This document shows positions 63,101-64,000 of a DNA stretch of 64,000 nucleotides, one piece after another. The first letter of the stretch is position 1. Every line of letters begins with the position of its first letter. Made by a program: the position numbers and the translations under genes. Under the pieces are notes generated by a model. That model did not search any database, was not told the origin of the DNA, and saw only the letters and a program-made list of their open reading frames with translations. Source of the DNA: Rhabdornis inornatus (lineage: Eukaryota > Chordata > Aves > Passeriformes > Rhabdornithidae); contig VWZS01010170.1 of NCBI GenBank assembly GCA_013397075.1, positions 310,001 through 374,000 of the forward strand. Direction: 5' to 3'.

Positions 63101-64000
63101 AACAGGGCAGGCTGATAAATAAAAGAAATAAATCATATTCTGAAGCAAACCATCAGCTTTTAAAAGCTAATTAAAGGACAAGTTATCTGGTGTTCCTCCT
63201 GAGCCTGGATTTATTTTGTGAGTGGTATGATAGGTAAGGCTGTGACACAATGATTTATCTATACTTTGAGTGCCAAAACGTGTAAAAGATTAGTGTGTTT
63301 TTTGTTAGTTTATACATTGTTTAGAACACAGCTTCTTTGCCATATGTACCTGAGGGAGGTGAAAGATAACGTATTCAAAGCACACCATTATTTCCGGTGG
63401 GTTGGCACAGGGAATGACAGGTTGAGAGGGAATGGACCCAATGACTATCAGAATCTGCCTGATCTTGAAAACTACAAGTTCCAGTTTCCATTTTTTTCTT
63501 TGTTTTATTCAATTTCCAGTACTCTACATCTTCTTGTATACTTGTAAATCCATTCTCTCAAAAGATAATAGAAATTAAAGATGGTATTGAAAAAAGCCTC
63601 AGAGAGAAATATTCATGCAGCTTAATAGTGCCAACTCTTCTTTAAAGCGCTCTCTAGTAGAAACTGTTAACTCTGTATCTAAGATGTGAAGCTCTAGGGC
63701 AGTAAACATTCTCTTACAGCTGATACCTATTTTCAGTGAAATTAGCAGGGTTGCTTTTTGGTGTTATGTCTCTACAAATATAGTCAAAGGGATTTTTGTA
63801 GTGGGGAGCCACACAGGTCAGCAGCTGGGGCTGAGGAATGGGAGCTGCTGCTCCTTGAAGTCCAGGCCTTGCTTTGTCCCTGTGTGACTTTGTGGTACAT
63901 TAGGCTTGTTTATGGTCAGCTCATGAAGCGGCCAGCCTGGCACCTTGCCTGTGCCAAGGACCGGGCTTTGAATGGCAGGGTGCAGATGGTGCAAGGAGGC
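60135..64000. other. Intergenic region upstream of C18orf21/RMP24
   Basis: AT-rich sequence with no recognisable gene. It contains an isolated CpG cluster with a CTCF-like motif (61.78-61.88 kb) and a possible exon-like segment before a GTGAGC at 62230. By human synteny, MIR187 and GALNT1 would lie further right; neither is visible here. Confidence 0.55.
61871..61883 (+). promoter_or_regulatory. CTCF-like motif
   Basis: TCAGTAGAGGGCA agrees with the CTCF core CCASYAGRKGGCR at 12 of 13 positions (only the first base differs). It lies directly after a cluster of 13 CpGs in about 75 bp (61784-61860). Binding is inferred from the motif only. Confidence 0.45.

Noticed and set aside
60135..64000. 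Search for MIR187 or the first exon of GALNT1, expected to the right by human synteny
   Set aside because: No sequence resembling the miR-187 hairpin or GALNT1 coding sequence was seen. They probably lie beyond the window.

Overview
This is a vertebrate nuclear genome window, almost certainly avian. It holds two intron-rich single-copy genes, several CR1 (chicken repeat 1) LINE 3' ends in both orientations, CpG-island promoters and AT-rich non-coding DNA. No prokaryotic, viral, CRISPR or operon-like feature was found. The species cannot be fixed from the sequence. The gene pair suggests the bird counterpart of human 18q12.2, where C18orf21 and RPRD1A lie side by side and converge (recalled knowledge plus inference).

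Layout. 1-7.85 kb is non-coding sequence upstream of RPRD1A, with an old antisense CR1 (about 1.56-2.09 kb), a T/G-rich tract (3.05 kb), two sense CR1 copies (5.3-6.15 and 6.9-7.62 kb) and a 16-bp minisatellite (7.74-7.84 kb). A CpG island with ETS- and YY1-type motifs (7.85-8.5 kb) contains RPRD1A exon 1. RPRD1A then runs on + from 8113 to 47469 in seven coding exons: exon 1, a 9.4-kb intron, exons 2-6 clustered at 17.6-20.1 kb, a 27.2-kb intron, and the last coding exon at 47.3 kb. A probable 3'UTR reaches about 51.9 kb. The C18orf21/RMP24 homologue lies on the minus strand from 59229 to 54306 in five coding exons, tail to tail with RPRD1A. It starts in a second CpG island (58.7-59.5 kb). 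From 59.5 to 64 kb the sequence is intergenic, with a CR1 3' end, a long A/C-rich tract and an isolated CpG cluster beside a CTCF-like motif.

Both reading frames were assembled by hand exon by exon. RPRD1A gives 311 residues with all introns GT-AG and in phase. The C18orf21 homologue gives 219 residues, but only if a 23-nt microexon and a GC-AG intron are used. By family knowledge, RPRD1A binds the phosphorylated C-terminal domain (CTD) of RNA polymerase II, and RMP24 is a zinc-ribbon subunit of RNase MRP. They are neighbours rather than a shared pathway.

The most unusual items are a perfect 39-bp inverted repeat with an 8-nt loop inside RPRD1A intron 1 (12788-12873), the microexon/GC-AG structure, the promoter-proximal minisatellite, and the CpG/CTCF-like island at 61.8 kb. 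I did not find a convincing new multigene system.
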